Positions 27,083 to 35,392 of a stretch of DNA of 64,000 bases are shown piece after piece; position 1 is the first letter of the stretch; every line of letters starts with the position of its first letter. The DNA lies in contig NZ_CP013422.1 of assembly GCF_001718695.1 (NCBI RefSeq), forward strand, positions 496,001-560,000, given 5' to 3'. The DNA comes from Burkholderia ubonensis (lineage in GTDB: Bacteria; Pseudomonadota; Gammaproteobacteria; Burkholderiales; Burkholderiaceae). The position numbers and the translations under genes were made by a program. The notes below the pieces were generated by a model. It searched no databases. It had not been told where the DNA came from and saw only the letters and a list, made by a program, of their open reading frames with translations.

Positions 27083-27850
27083 TTACACGGGCGCCTCGCA
27101 CGGGAGGTCGAGCGCGAGGGTGACCGTCGCGCCGTCGGCGAACCGGTCGTGCGTGAACGTGCCGCCGTGCGCGAGCGCGACGCGCTGCGCGAGCGCGAGC
27201 ACCCATGCGACGCGCTTCGCGTCGCGCTCGCGCAGCATCTCGCGGCGCGCGAAGGTCTCGAACACGTGCGGGCGGGCCGGATCGGCGAGCGCCGCGGCAT
27301 CCACGCCGCAGGCCACGTGCGCGACGAGCCGCGCGCCGTCGCGCGCGCACGAGAACGCCACGCGGCCGCCGGCGGAGCTGGCCTCGATGGCGGCGATCAG
27401 CATGGTCCAGAGCGCCTGCGCGAGTCGTTCGCGGTCGGCGGTGAGCGACGGCGCGCCGTCGAGGGTCGCCACGTCGAGCGTCACCTGCCGTGCGTCGGCA
27501 AGCGCGAAGCGGGCGAGGGCGAGCACGTCGTCGAGCAGCGGGCGCAGCGCGAACGGCTGCGGCGCGAGCGCGAGCGTGCGCGTCTCGGCGCGCGGCGCGT
27601 CGAGCGCGTCGTCGATCAGCTTCACCTGCTGGTCGATGCCGGTGCGGATGCCGGCGAGCGCGCGCTGCAGGCCTGGATCGGCGTTGGCCAGCTGGCGCTC
27701 CAGCACATACGCCCAGCTGTGCATCGCGTTGAGCGGGCTGCGCAGGTCGTGCGACGCGGTCGACAGCGCCTGGTCGCGGAGGAACAGCGCCGCCTGCGCG
27801 GCATAGTGCGCTGCGCGTTCGCGCAGCAGGTCGGCGGGGTCGGGCGTCAA
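27083..27850 (-). CDS. Orphan histidine-kinase-like protein with degraded ATP site
   Basis: A 255-residue soluble protein. The HisKA H-box is intact ('STASHDLRSPLNAMHSW', His 34) and a second HisKA helix follows. The HATPase region has the right layout but the N-box reads 'LWTMLIAAIEAS' without the Mg-binding Asn. No DxGxG box is visible, and the second glycine box is replaced by 'RVAWVLALAQRVALAHGG'. No sensor domain, membrane segment or response regulator is nearby. It may be a phosphotransfer or scaffold protein, not an active kinase. Confidence 0.75.
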   Translation of the reverse strand: MTPDPADLLRERAAHYAAQAALFLRDQALSTASHDLRSPLNAMHSWAYVLERQLANADPGLQRALAGIRTGIDQQVKLIDDALDAPRAETRTLALAPQPFALRPLLDDVLALARFALADARQVTLDVATLDGAPSLTADRERLAQALWTMLIAAIEASSAGGRVAFSCARDGARLVAHVACGVDAAALADPARPHVFETFARREMLRERDAKRVAWVLALAQRVALAHGGTFTHDRFADGATVTLALDLPCEAPV

Positions 27851-27914
27851 GGGGCGGGCCTGTCGGAAGCGGTTGGATGTGAACCGGGAACCGCCATTAT
27901 AGGGATCGGGCGTG

Positions 27915-28838
27915 TCACGCCGGCACTGCGTCCTCGTCCTTTTTCTCCACGTCGCCGCGCGGCAGCAGCTGGCACGCGAGCAGGCCGGCGAGCATCAGCG
28001 CGCAGCCGACGAGCGCGCGCAGCGTCAGCGTTTCGCCGAGCGCCGCCCAGCCCGCGATCGCGGCGAACACGCCTTCCATGCTGAAGATCACCGCCGCGTG
28101 AGCGGGCGCCGCGTCGCGCTGTGCCACCACCTGCAGCGTGTAGCCGACGCCGACCGACAGCAGGCCGCCGTACAGCAGCGTCGGCAGCGCGCCGCGCAGC
28201 ACCGCGCCGTTGAGCGGCTCGACGGCGAGGCCGACCGCGAGGCACAGCACGCCACAGGTCGCGAACTGCAGGAACGCGAGCACGAGCGGATCGTGGCGTC
28301 GCGCGAGGTGGCCGACCGCCATCACGTGCGCGGCGATGATGACCGCGCCGGCCAGTTGGAACCAGTCGCCGTACAGGATCGAGAAGTGCTCGTCGATGCT
28401 CAGGAAATACAGCCCGATCGCCGCGAGCAGCGCGCCGAACCACGTGCCGGCGCCGATCCGGTGGCGCGCGAACACGCCCATCAGCGGCACGAGCACGACG
28501 TACAGCGAGCTGATGAAGCCGGCGTTCGCGATCCGCGTGTATTGCAGGCCGATCTGCTGCAGCGAGATCGACGCCGCGAGCAGCGCGCCCAGCGCGAGGC
28601 CGGGCAGCAGCAGCGCGGGCGCGCGGCGGAGCGCCGCGAGGTGCGTGCGCGACGCCGCGTTGAGCGCCAGCAGCGGCACGAGCACCAGCGCGCCGAGCAG
28701 GAACCGCAGCCCCGTGAACAGGAACGGCCCGATCACGTCGAGGCTCAGCCGCTGGGCGACGAAGGCCGATCCCCAGATCGCGGCGGCGCCGAGCATCAGC
28801 AGGTTGGCACGGACATGCTTGCGGGCTTCGGGTGTCAT
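27915..28838 (-). CDS. DMT superfamily transporter (EamA type)
   Basis: A 307-residue permease with ten predicted membrane segments in two EamA repeats, the first opening 'LMLGAAAIWGSAFVAQRLSLDVIGPFLFTGLRFLLGAL'. The second repeat has 'PAHAAVIFSMEGVFAAIAGWAALGETLTLRALVGCALMLAG', the family's conserved 'E.v.a.i.....gE' region. The substrate is not predictable (amino acids or metabolites are usual). It shares its strand and a 41-nt gap with the upstream LysR gene. Confidence 0.9.
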   Translation of the reverse strand: MTPEARKHVRANLLMLGAAAIWGSAFVAQRLSLDVIGPFLFTGLRFLLGALVLVPLLALNAASRTHLAALRRAPALLLPGLALGALLAASISLQQIGLQYTRIANAGFISSLYVVLVPLMGVFARHRIGAGTWFGALLAAIGLYFLSIDEHFSILYGDWFQLAGAVIIAAHVMAVGHLARRHDPLVLAFLQFATCGVLCLAVGLAVEPLNGAVLRGALPTLLYGGLLSVGVGYTLQVVAQRDAAPAHAAVIFSMEGVFAAIAGWAALGETLTLRALVGCALMLAGLLACQLLPRGDVEKKDEDAVPA

Positions 28839-28879
28839 CGGAATAGGGCGGAGGCGTGCGGCGGGCGGAACCCGCTAGT

Positions 28880-29737
28880 TTACGCCGAGATTGCAAGGCT
28901 GTCGGCAAATCGCCGCAGCGCGGCCGCCGAGCGGGCGTCGCGCACGCGCGCATAGAGCACGACCTGCGAGTGCGGCAGCGGCGGCAGCCCGAATTTCGCG
29001 CCGACGTCGACCAGCGTGCGCGGCGCGACGCGGCGCGCCAGCGGGCAGACCGCGAGCCCCGCGGCGGCGGCCGCCGCGACCGCCGCGACGCCGCCGCCCG
29101 TGAAGCGTTCGCGCCACGGCTGCCCCGCGTGGTCGAGCGCGCGCAGCGCGGCGGCCCGCACCCCGCACGGGCCGGCCAGCACCGCGAGCGGCAGCGGCTC
29201 GCCCGCGCGCGGCGCCCAGTCCGGGGCCGCGAGCCATGCGAGCGGCTCGGTGAACAGCAGCGTGCCGTCGTCGCGCGGCGGGTCCTCGCCGGGCTCGTGA
29301 CGCACGATCGCGGCGTCGAGGCGGCGCTCGTCGTACAGCGCGAGCAGGCTGGCGGACGTGCCGAGATGCATCTCGAGCGACAGGCCCGGGTCCTGCCGGT
29401 GCAGGGACGTGAGCACGGCCGGCAGGTCCGGCACCGCGACGTGCTCGCTGACGCCGAGCGACAGGCGGCGCGTGCCGGCCGCGATCGCGCCGAGCGCGTC
29501 GTCGTGCGCATCCAGCAGCGCGCGGGCCGCGGGCAGGAAGGCCTCGCCGTCGGCCGCCAGCTTCACGACCCGCGGCGTGCGCTCGAGCAGCGGCTTGCCG
29601 AGGTGAGCTTCAAGCCGCTTCAGCTTCAGGCTGACGGCCGATTGCGTGGTGCCGAGCGCGTCGGCCGCGCGCGTGAAGCTCGCGAGGTCGGCAACCAGCA
29701 CGAACGCCCGCACCGCATCCAGGTCGAGGACTTTCAT
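28880..29737 (-). CDS. LysR family transcriptional regulator
   Basis: A 285-residue LTTR. The N-terminal winged HTH is 'LDAVRAFVLVADLASFTRAADALGTTQSAVSLKLKRLEAHLGKPLLERTPR', and the rest is a periplasmic-binding-type effector domain. The start at 29737 (MKVLDLD) gives the usual distance to the HTH; the longer frame begins in promoter sequence. It is divergent from the tautomerase gene across an AT-rich 109-bp gap, the classical LysR arrangement, so that gene is the likely target. Confidence 0.92.
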   Translation of the reverse strand: MKVLDLDAVRAFVLVADLASFTRAADALGTTQSAVSLKLKRLEAHLGKPLLERTPRVVKLAADGEAFLPAARALLDAHDDALGAIAAGTRRLSLGVSEHVAVPDLPAVLTSLHRQDPGLSLEMHLGTSASLLALYDERRLDAAIVRHEPGEDPPRDDGTLLFTEPLAWLAAPDWAPRAGEPLPLAVLAGPCGVRAAALRALDHAGQPWRERFTGGGVAAVAAAAAAGLAVCPLARRVAPRTLVDVGAKFGLPPLPHSQVVLYARVRDARSAAALRRFADSLAISA

Positions 29738-29846
29738 TTCCAACGTAAATAAATGAAATATATATTGATGACTGTTCATTATAGTTCGGCGTCTTTAACC
29801 TGACGTGGCGCTTCCATCCCTCAACGTCACCGCCAGGAGAACCACC

Positions 29847-30230
29847 ATGCCATTCACCCGTATCGCATTGCGCGAAGGCAAGCCGGCCGAATACCGCGCG
29901 GCGCTCGTCGACGGCGTGCACCGCGCGCTGATGCGCACCTTCAACGTGCCCGAGGACGACATCTTCATGGTCGTGACCGAGCATGCGAACGAGAACTTCG
30001 TGTTCGGCCGCCATTACCTCGACATCGAGCGCAGCGACGATCTCGTGATGATCCAGATCACCGCGAACAACACGCGCACGCTCGAGCAGAAGCAGGCGCT
30101 GTACCGGACGATCGTCGACAACCTCGCGCAGCGGCCCGGCGTGCGGCCGCAGGACGTATTCATCGGCCTCGTCGAGGTGCTGAAGGAGGACTGGTCGTTC
30201 GGCAACGGCATCGCGCAATACGTCGTTTGA
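29847..30230 (+). CDS. Tautomerase family protein (Tautomerase_2)
   Basis: A 127-residue protein of the 4-oxalocrotonate tautomerase superfamily, long (tandem-type) form. The essential Pro sits at position 2 after the Met ('MPFTRIALREGK'), with a family-typical 'IFMVVTEHANENFVF' and 'VIGLVEVLKEDWSFGNG'-like end. CAGGAGA precedes the ATG. The catalytic N-terminal proline suggests a keto-enol tautomerase or related activity; substrate unknown. It is followed by a strong terminator. Confidence 0.9.
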   Translation: MPFTRIALREGKPAEYRAALVDGVHRALMRTFNVPEDDIFMVVTEHANENFVFGRHYLDIERSDDLVMIQITANNTRTLEQKQALYRTIVDNLAQRPGVRPQDVFIGLVEVLKEDWSFGNGIAQYVV

Positions 30231-30308
30231 CCTGCGGCATCGCGGCGGGACCGGATCGTCGTCCGCGCCCGTTCGTGCCGTGTACTATGGAAGCTGCTTC
30301 ACGGACGA

Positions 30309-30337
30309 CGCCGGCGCACGATGCGCCGGCGGTTTTT
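30309..30337 (+). terminator. Terminator after the tautomerase gene, next to the CHAD start
   Basis: A perfect 10-bp stem (CGCCGGCGCA / TGCGCCGGCG) with loop CGA is followed by G and TTTTT. It ends only 17 nt before the ATG of the CHAD gene. A -10-like TACTAT lies upstream of it at 30283. If that is the CHAD promoter, the hairpin would act as an attenuator. Confidence 0.85.
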
Positions 30338-30354
30338 CATGTGCAGGAGCCTCC

Positions 30355-32016
30355 ATGTCGCGGGTGCTGGAAGTCGTGTTGTCCTTGTCGCTGGAAAGCT
30401 GGCCGGTGAAGGCCGCAAGCCGCGTCCGCGGCGGATCGCGCGACTTCGGCGCGGAGCTGGTGCGCGCGTGGCGAATCTGCCCGCAAGTGCGGATGCGTCG
30501 CGGCCACGAGCGCGTGACGATCGAGCCGTGCCGGATCGACGAGGCCGAGCCGGACGCCGGCGGGCGCTGGTGCACGTGGGTCGAGTCGACGGCGCACGGG
30601 CCGCGGGTCGTCGCGTCGCGCACGAGGCCGTTCGCGCCGGGCGTCGTCGAGCGCGAGGTGTTCGACGCGGAGCACGCGGGGATTGCCGTCGCCGCGCAGT
30701 GCGCCGACGCGCGGCCGGCAGATGCGGAAGCGGAAGCGGATGCGGAGAATGACGCCCAGCCGGGCGCCGCAGACGACGGCGCGACGGCCACCGCCGTCGA
30801 CGAAGCGGCGCGCGCTGCCGCGTCCGGGGCCGGCCCGCTGCGGCTCGTCAGCGAACGCCGTCGCGGGCGATGGGCCGACGACAGCGGCGTGGTGGTCGAG
30901 ATGACGCTCGACGACGTGACGCTGCACGGCGCCGACGACGGCGGCGCGCCGCCGCGCCGCCACGTCGAGTTGCGCCTCGCGGCGCCCGACTGGGATACGC
31001 CGGACGCGCGCGCCGCCGCGCTGCAAGCGCTGTTCGCCGCCGCGCGCGAGCTGAGCGGCGCGTGGCCCGCGTTCGTCCAGCTGACGAGCGTGATCGACCG
31101 CACCTGCGCCGGCGAGCCGGCGATCGCCGGGCCGGTCAAGGCGCAATCGGTCGACCTGACCGGCCTGCGTACGCAGCGCGCGGCGCTGTTCGCGCTGTCC
31201 GGCGACATCGCCGCGCAGTGGCTCGGCAACGAAGGCGGCGTGCTCGACCACGAGGATCCCGAGTTCGTTCACCAGATGCGCGTCGCGCTGCGCCGCCTGC
31301 GCACGCTGATGCGCTTCTTCCCGCGCTATGCGAACGAAGGCTGGAAAGACGCGTTCGGGGCGGACCTGCGCTGGCTCGCCGCGCTGCTCGGCACGGTGCG
31401 CGACTGGGACGTGTTCTCGACGGAAACCCTGCCCGCGCTGATCGCGGCCGACGGCGACGGCGCCGAATGGACGGGCACCCTCGACGCGGCGCGTGCGCAG
31501 TGCGCGGCGGCGCGCGTCGAGCTGCGCCAGGGGCTGCATTCGGCGCGGTACGCGCGGCTCACGCTCGGCTGGCTCGAATGGCTGAGCGCGTTCGTGCTGC
31601 CGTCCGCCGACGGCGACGATGCGCCGTCATTGAAGCGGCACGTGACCAAGCGCGTGCGCCGGCTGTTCGGCCACCTGTACGGCGCGCCGTCGCTCGCGAC
31701 GCTCGACGCCGCCGCGCGCCACCAGGTGCGGATCGACGCGAAGCGGCTGCGCTACGCGCTGGAATTCTTCGCGTCGCTGGCCTCGCACCGCACGCGCACC
31801 AAGACGGTCAAGACGCTCGCGCGCGTGCAGGGCGTGCTGGGCGAGGCGAACGACACGGTGGTCGCGCTGCATCGTCTCGAGCAACTCGCGGCGCCGCCGT
31901 ATCAGACCGGCTTCGTGCGCGGCTACGGCGCGGCGCTCGAACGGCGCGCGGTGCAGGACGCAGAAGCGCTGCTCGCCAGCCTGCGTCCGCCGAAGCTCGA
32001 CGGCCGGGCGCGCTGA
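30355..32016 (+). CDS. CHAD-domain protein with a diverged CYTH-like N-terminal half
   Basis: A 553-residue protein. Residues 272-545 are a CHAD domain with the conserved basic/His helices 'EFVHQMRVALRRLRTLMRFF' and 'HQVRIDAKRLRYALEFF', which bind polyphosphate in known members. Residues 160-240 look like the second half of a CYTH triphosphatase ('ERRRGRWADDSGVVVEMTLDD...HVELRLAA'), but I see no ExExK motif, so catalysis is doubtful. An acidic Ala-rich linker covers 115-158. AGGAG precedes ATG 30355. Codon use is normal. Confidence 0.85.
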   Translation: MSRVLEVVLSLSLESWPVKAASRVRGGSRDFGAELVRAWRICPQVRMRRGHERVTIEPCRIDEAEPDAGGRWCTWVESTAHGPRVVASRTRPFAPGVVEREVFDAEHAGIAVAAQCADARPADAEAEADAENDAQPGAADDGATATAVDEAARAAASGAGPLRLVSERRRGRWADDSGVVVEMTLDDVTLHGADDGGAPPRRHVELRLAAPDWDTPDARAAALQALFAAARELSGAWPAFVQLTSVIDRTCAGEPAIAGPVKAQSVDLTGLRTQRAALFALSGDIAAQWLGNEGGVLDHEDPEFVHQMRVALRRLRTLMRFFPRYANEGWKDAFGADLRWLAALLGTVRDWDVFSTETLPALIAADGDGAEWTGTLDAARAQCAAARVELRQGLHSARYARLTLGWLEWLSAFVLPSADGDDAPSLKRHVTKRVRRLFGHLYGAPSLATLDAAARHQVRIDAKRLRYALEFFASLASHRTRTKTVKTLARVQGVLGEANDTVVALHRLEQLAAPPYQTGFVRGYGAALERRAVQDAEALLASLRPPKLDGRAR

Positions 32017-32048
32017 GCGGCGCGCGCCCGCGTCCCTATTCGCGTTCC

Positions 32049-32054
32049 TATAAT
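32049..32054 (+). promoter_or_regulatory. -10 box TATAAT of modE
   Basis: A perfect TATAAT lies 27 nt before the modE ATG. No strong -35 is visible 17 bp upstream, so an activator or a weak promoter is possible. Confidence 0.6.
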
Positions 32055-32081
32055 GGCCGCCCGTATTCTTCCGACAGACCG

Positions 32082-32915
32082 ATGACCGACGCGTCGCCTC
32101 CTTCTTCCTCCGCCGAACCGCTCGAACTGGGCGGCGAGCTGTGGCTGCGCGCGGGCGCGCAGATGCTCGGCGGCTCGACGCGCATCGCGCTGCTGGCGGC
32201 GATCGGCGAGACCGGCTCGATCACGCGCGCCGCGAAGGCGGTCGGCATCAGCTACAAGGGCGCGTGGGAAGCGATCGACACGATGAACAACCTCGCCGGC
32301 GAGCCGCTCGTGCTGCGCGCCACCGGCGGCAAGGGCGGCGGCGGCACGACGCTGACGCCGCGCGCGGCGTCGCTGATCGCCGCGTTCCGGACGATCGAGC
32401 GCGAGCATCGCCGCTTCATCGATGCCGCGAGCGCGGCGGTGTCCGGCTTCGACGTCGACTGGGCACTGATCGGGAGAATCGGCATGAAAACCAGCGCGCG
32501 CAATCAGCTGTTCGGGAAGATTGCGTCGATCCGGCGCGGCGCCGTCAACGACGAAGTGACGCTGACGCTGCCCGGCGGCCAGACGATCGTCGCGGTCGTC
32601 ACGCATGAAAGCACCGAGGCGCTCGGCCTGCAGGTCGGCGCCGACGCCTGTGCGCTCGTCAAGGCGTCGTGGGTCATGCTCGCGGCCGACGACGGCGCGC
32701 CGGTCAGGGTGTCGGCGCGCAACCAGCTGCATGGCGCCGTCGAGACCGTGAAGGGCGGCGCGGTGAACAGCGAGGTGACGCTCGCGCTCGACGGCGGCGG
32801 GACGCTGACCTCGGTCGTGACGAACGACAGCGTCGACGCGCTGCGGCTCGCCGCCGGGCGGCGGGCGATCGCGCTGTTCAAGGCGTCGAGCGTGATTCTT
32901 GCAGTGACGGGCTGA
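32082..32915 (+). CDS. modE: Molybdate-responsive regulator ModE
   Basis: A 277-residue protein. An N-terminal winged HTH ('LLAAIGETGSITRAAKAVGISYKGAWEAIDTMNNLAGEPLV') precedes two tandem MOP (molybdate-binding) modules. The first begins 'KTSARNQLFGKIASIRRGAVNDEVTLTLPGGQTIVAVVT', the second 'VSARNQLHGAVETVKGGAVNSEVTLAL'. Family knowledge: molybdate-bound ModE represses modABC. It converges on modC; the matching operator is in front of modA at 35258. Confidence 0.94.
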   Translation: MTDASPPSSSAEPLELGGELWLRAGAQMLGGSTRIALLAAIGETGSITRAAKAVGISYKGAWEAIDTMNNLAGEPLVLRATGGKGGGGTTLTPRAASLIAAFRTIEREHRRFIDAASAAVSGFDVDWALIGRIGMKTSARNQLFGKIASIRRGAVNDEVTLTLPGGQTIVAVVTHESTEALGLQVGADACALVKASWVMLAADDGAPVRVSARNQLHGAVETVKGGAVNSEVTLALDGGGTLTSVVTNDSVDALRLAAGRRAIALFKASSVILAVTG

Positions 32916-32954
32916 GGCCCGCGCCCGTTACACGCGTCTGTTACACGTGTGTCG

Positions 32955-33656
32955 TTACACGACGCGCGTCGGCCACGCGGCGTGCGCGCTCGCTGTCCGC
33001 ACGCGCCCGTCGCTCAGTTGCACGACCTGGTCGCCGAACGCGGCGACGTCGTCCGGATCGTGCGTGATCAGCACCATTGGAATATCGAGCCGCGCCTGCA
33101 GCTCGGCGAGCTCGTGGCGCATCCGCTGGCGCATCGCGCCGTCGAGCGCCGCGAACGGTTCGTCGAGCAACAGGATGCGCGGCTGCGCGATCAGCGCGCG
33201 TGCGAGCGCGACACGCTGCTTCTGGCCGCCGGACAACTGCGCCGGATACTGGCTCGCGAGCGCTTCCAGCTCGAACGCGCGCAGCCAGTACGCGACTTCC
33301 GGCGGCAGCGCTTTCGCGCGCGGATTGCGCAGCCCGGGCGTCAGCCCGAACGCGATGTTCTGGCGCACGTTCAGGTGCGGAAACAGCGCGTAGTCCTGGA
33401 ACAGGTACGCGACCCGGCGCGCGCGGGTTGGGACGTCGATGCCGCGCGCGGCGTCGAACAGCGGCTCGCCGTCCAGCGCGATCGTGCCGGCGTCGGGCGT
33501 CAGCAGCCCCGCGATCGCCTGCAGCGTCAGGCTCTTGCCCGCGCCGGACGGCCCGAACAGCACGACGCGCTGCGACGTTGCCGCGAACGACACGTCGAGC
33601 GCGAAGCGGCGCTCGGGGCTCGCGTACGTCTTGCGGATAGCCACGGCGAGGCTCAT
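32955..33656 (-). CDS. modC: Molybdate ABC transporter ATPase ModC (short form)
   Basis: A 233-residue ATPase with Walker A 'GPSGAGKS', Q-loop 'YLFQDYALFPHLNV', signature 'LSGGQKQRVALARAL', Walker B 'ILLLDEPFAALD' and the switch His in 'VLITHDP'. Typical ModC is about 350 residues with a C-terminal MOP domain that senses molybdate. This one stops after the ATPase, so sensing may rest on ModE only. It is the last gene of modABC. Three GTTACACG copies overlap its 3' end (32927-32961). Confidence 0.92.
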   Translation of the reverse strand: MSLAVAIRKTYASPERRFALDVSFAATSQRVVLFGPSGAGKSLTLQAIAGLLTPDAGTIALDGEPLFDAARGIDVPTRARRVAYLFQDYALFPHLNVRQNIAFGLTPGLRNPRAKALPPEVAYWLRAFELEALASQYPAQLSGGQKQRVALARALIAQPRILLLDEPFAALDGAMRQRMRHELAELQARLDIPMVLITHDPDDVAAFGDQVVQLSDGRVRTASAHAAWPTRVV

Positions 33657-33738
33657 GCAAGCCTCCGTCGCGCACGCGTAGCCGTTCGAGCGCCCGTCGC
33701 GCGCGGCGCCGTACTGCGATGCGGATGCGGCGTGCGTG

Positions 33739-34419
33739 TCATGTCGGTTCGCTCCGGGCCGCGCGCGCGGGCACGAGCCGGCCCGCCGCGAGCAGCACGA
33801 CCACGCACGTGATCGACGTCACCAGCACGAGCAGGTTGGCGGTGCCGTCGTCGCCTGCCTGCACGGCCGCATAGACGGCGACCGACAGCGTCTGCGTGCG
33901 GCCGGGCAGGTTGCCCGCGATCATCAGCGTCGCGCCGAATTCGCCGAGCGCGCGCGCGAACGCGAGCAGCGCGCCCGCGAGGATGCCGCGCGCGGCGAGC
34001 GGCAGCGTCACGCGGAAGAACACCGCGGCTTCGCCGAGGCCGAGCGTGCGCGCGGCGCGCTCGAGCTGCGGATCGACGCCTTCGAACGCCGCGCGCGCGG
34101 ACTTCAGGATCAGCGGGAACGCGACGACCATCGATGCGATCACCGCGCCTTGCCACGTGAACACGAGCCGGATGCCGGCCGAGTCGAGCCATGCGCCGAA
34201 CACGCCGCGCCGTCCGAGCAGCACGAGCAGGTAATAGCCGAGCACCGTCGGCGGCAGCACGAGCGGCAGCGTCAGCAGCGAGTCGACCACGTCGCGCGCG
34301 GGCGAGCGCCAGCGCGCCAGCGCGAACGCGGCGGCGACGCCGAGCACGATGTCGAGCGCGGTTGCCCAGCCGGCCACCTTCAGAGACAGCAGCAGCGGAA
34401 TCCACGCGTCCTGCATCAT
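33739..34419 (-). CDS. modB: Molybdate ABC transporter permease ModB
   Basis: A 226-residue permease with five to six membrane segments. The ATPase-contact EAA loop appears as 'LERAARTLGLGEAAVFFRVTLPLAARGILAGALLAFARALGEFGATLMIAGN', a hallmark of ModB/CysT-type permeases. I chose the start at 34419 (MMQDAW), 7 nt downstream of the modA stop; the longer frame reads back into modA. It acts with ModA and ModC to import molybdate. Confidence 0.93.
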   Translation of the reverse strand: MMQDAWIPLLLSLKVAGWATALDIVLGVAAAFALARWRSPARDVVDSLLTLPLVLPPTVLGYYLLVLLGRRGVFGAWLDSAGIRLVFTWQGAVIASMVVAFPLILKSARAAFEGVDPQLERAARTLGLGEAAVFFRVTLPLAARGILAGALLAFARALGEFGATLMIAGNLPGRTQTLSVAVYAAVQAGDDGTANLLVLVTSITCVVVLLAAGRLVPARAARSEPT

Positions 34420-34426
34420 GCGGCGC

Positions 34427-35224
34427 TCACTTGCCCGCGGGCTTGAAGCCGAACGTCGCGAGCACCGCCTGACCTTGCGGCGACGTGACGAAATCGACGA
34501 ACGACTGCGCCTGCGCGGCATGCCGGCTGTCCTTCACCACCGCGATCGGGTAGGTGATCGCGGTCTGGGTCGGCACCGTCAGCGCGACCTTCACGCGGCC
34601 GGGCATGACCGCCGCGTCGGTGCCGAACACGAAACCGGCGTCGACCTCGCCGCGCGCGACGTAATCGAGGCTCTGGCGCACGTTGGCCGCCAGCACGCCC
34701 TTCGCGCTGATCGCGTCCCAGACGCCCGCCGCGCGCAGCGCGCCTTCCGTGTAGCGGCCGACCGGCACCGACGCCGGGTCGCCGTACGCGATGCGTTTCA
34801 CGCCGGGCGCGGCCAGGTCGCGCAGCGACGCCGGCGCGGCGGTGCGGCTGTCGGCCGGCACGATCAGCACGAGCGAGTTCGCGGCGAAATCGCGCCGCGT
34901 GCCGGGCGCGATCACCTTCTCGTCCGCCGCGCGGTCCATCGCCTTCTGGTCGGCGGACGCGAACACGTCGGCCGGCGCGCCCTTGACGATCTGCTGCATC
35001 AGCACGTCCGATGCGCCGAAGTTGAACAGCACCTTGGTGTCCGGATGCTGCTTCTCGTACGCGTCGCCGACGGCCTTGAACGCGTTCGTCAGGCTGGCGG
35101 CTGCCGACACGACCAGTTCGTCGGCGGCGCAGGCGGGCGCGTTGAACGCGATGCCGCCGGCGAGCGCGGCGAGCGGCAGCAGGCGAATCAGGGTGCGACG
35201 GAGCGGGCGGACGGGTGAGCGCAT
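34427..35224 (-). CDS. modA: Molybdate-binding periplasmic protein ModA
   Basis: A 265-residue binding protein with a signal peptide (residues 1-about 33, ending PACAADE). The mature protein begins 'ELVVSAAASLTNAFKAVGDAYEKQHPDTKVLFNFGASDVLMQQI', the usual ModA oxyanion pocket with its Ser residues, and has 'GAPADVFASADQKAMDRA'. The start at 35224 sits just before the signal peptide. It is the first gene of modABC, controlled from the operator at 35258. Confidence 0.94.
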   Translation of the reverse strand: MRSPVRPLRRTLIRLLPLAALAGGIAFNAPACAADELVVSAAASLTNAFKAVGDAYEKQHPDTKVLFNFGASDVLMQQIVKGAPADVFASADQKAMDRAADEKVIAPGTRRDFAANSLVLIVPADSRTAAPASLRDLAAPGVKRIAYGDPASVPVGRYTEGALRAAGVWDAISAKGVLAANVRQSLDYVARGEVDAGFVFGTDAAVMPGRVKVALTVPTQTAITYPIAVVKDSRHAAQAQSFVDFVTSPQGQAVLATFGFKPAGK

Positions 35225-35257
35225 GGCGAATCTGGTTCGGATGACGGAAACCGTAAT

Positions 35258-35281
35258 CGTAATATAGGGCGGGTTATAACG
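35258..35281 (-). promoter_or_regulatory. ModE-type operator in front of modABC
   Basis: CGTAATATA and TTATAACG are near-inverted arms around a 7-bp GC-rich centre, matching the known ModE-box pattern of CGTTATAT-like arms. It is 34 bp upstream of the modA start on the minus strand and overlaps the only AT-rich promoter-like sequence there. It explains control by the modE gene 2.3 kb away. Confidence 0.75.
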
Positions 35282-35392
35282 CTCGGCATAATGCACATGC
35301 GGCGGACGGCATGGTCATGTTGCGGAAGCGGGAAGCGGGAAGCGGGCCCGGCGGCGCGAGCGGCGCAGCCGGCTGCGGCGACGTGTCGCGGG

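Noticed and set aside
32927..32961. Three GTTACACG copies as a regulatory iteron
   Set aside because: They overlap the modC stop between convergent genes, spaced irregularly at 13-14 bp; probably small local duplication.
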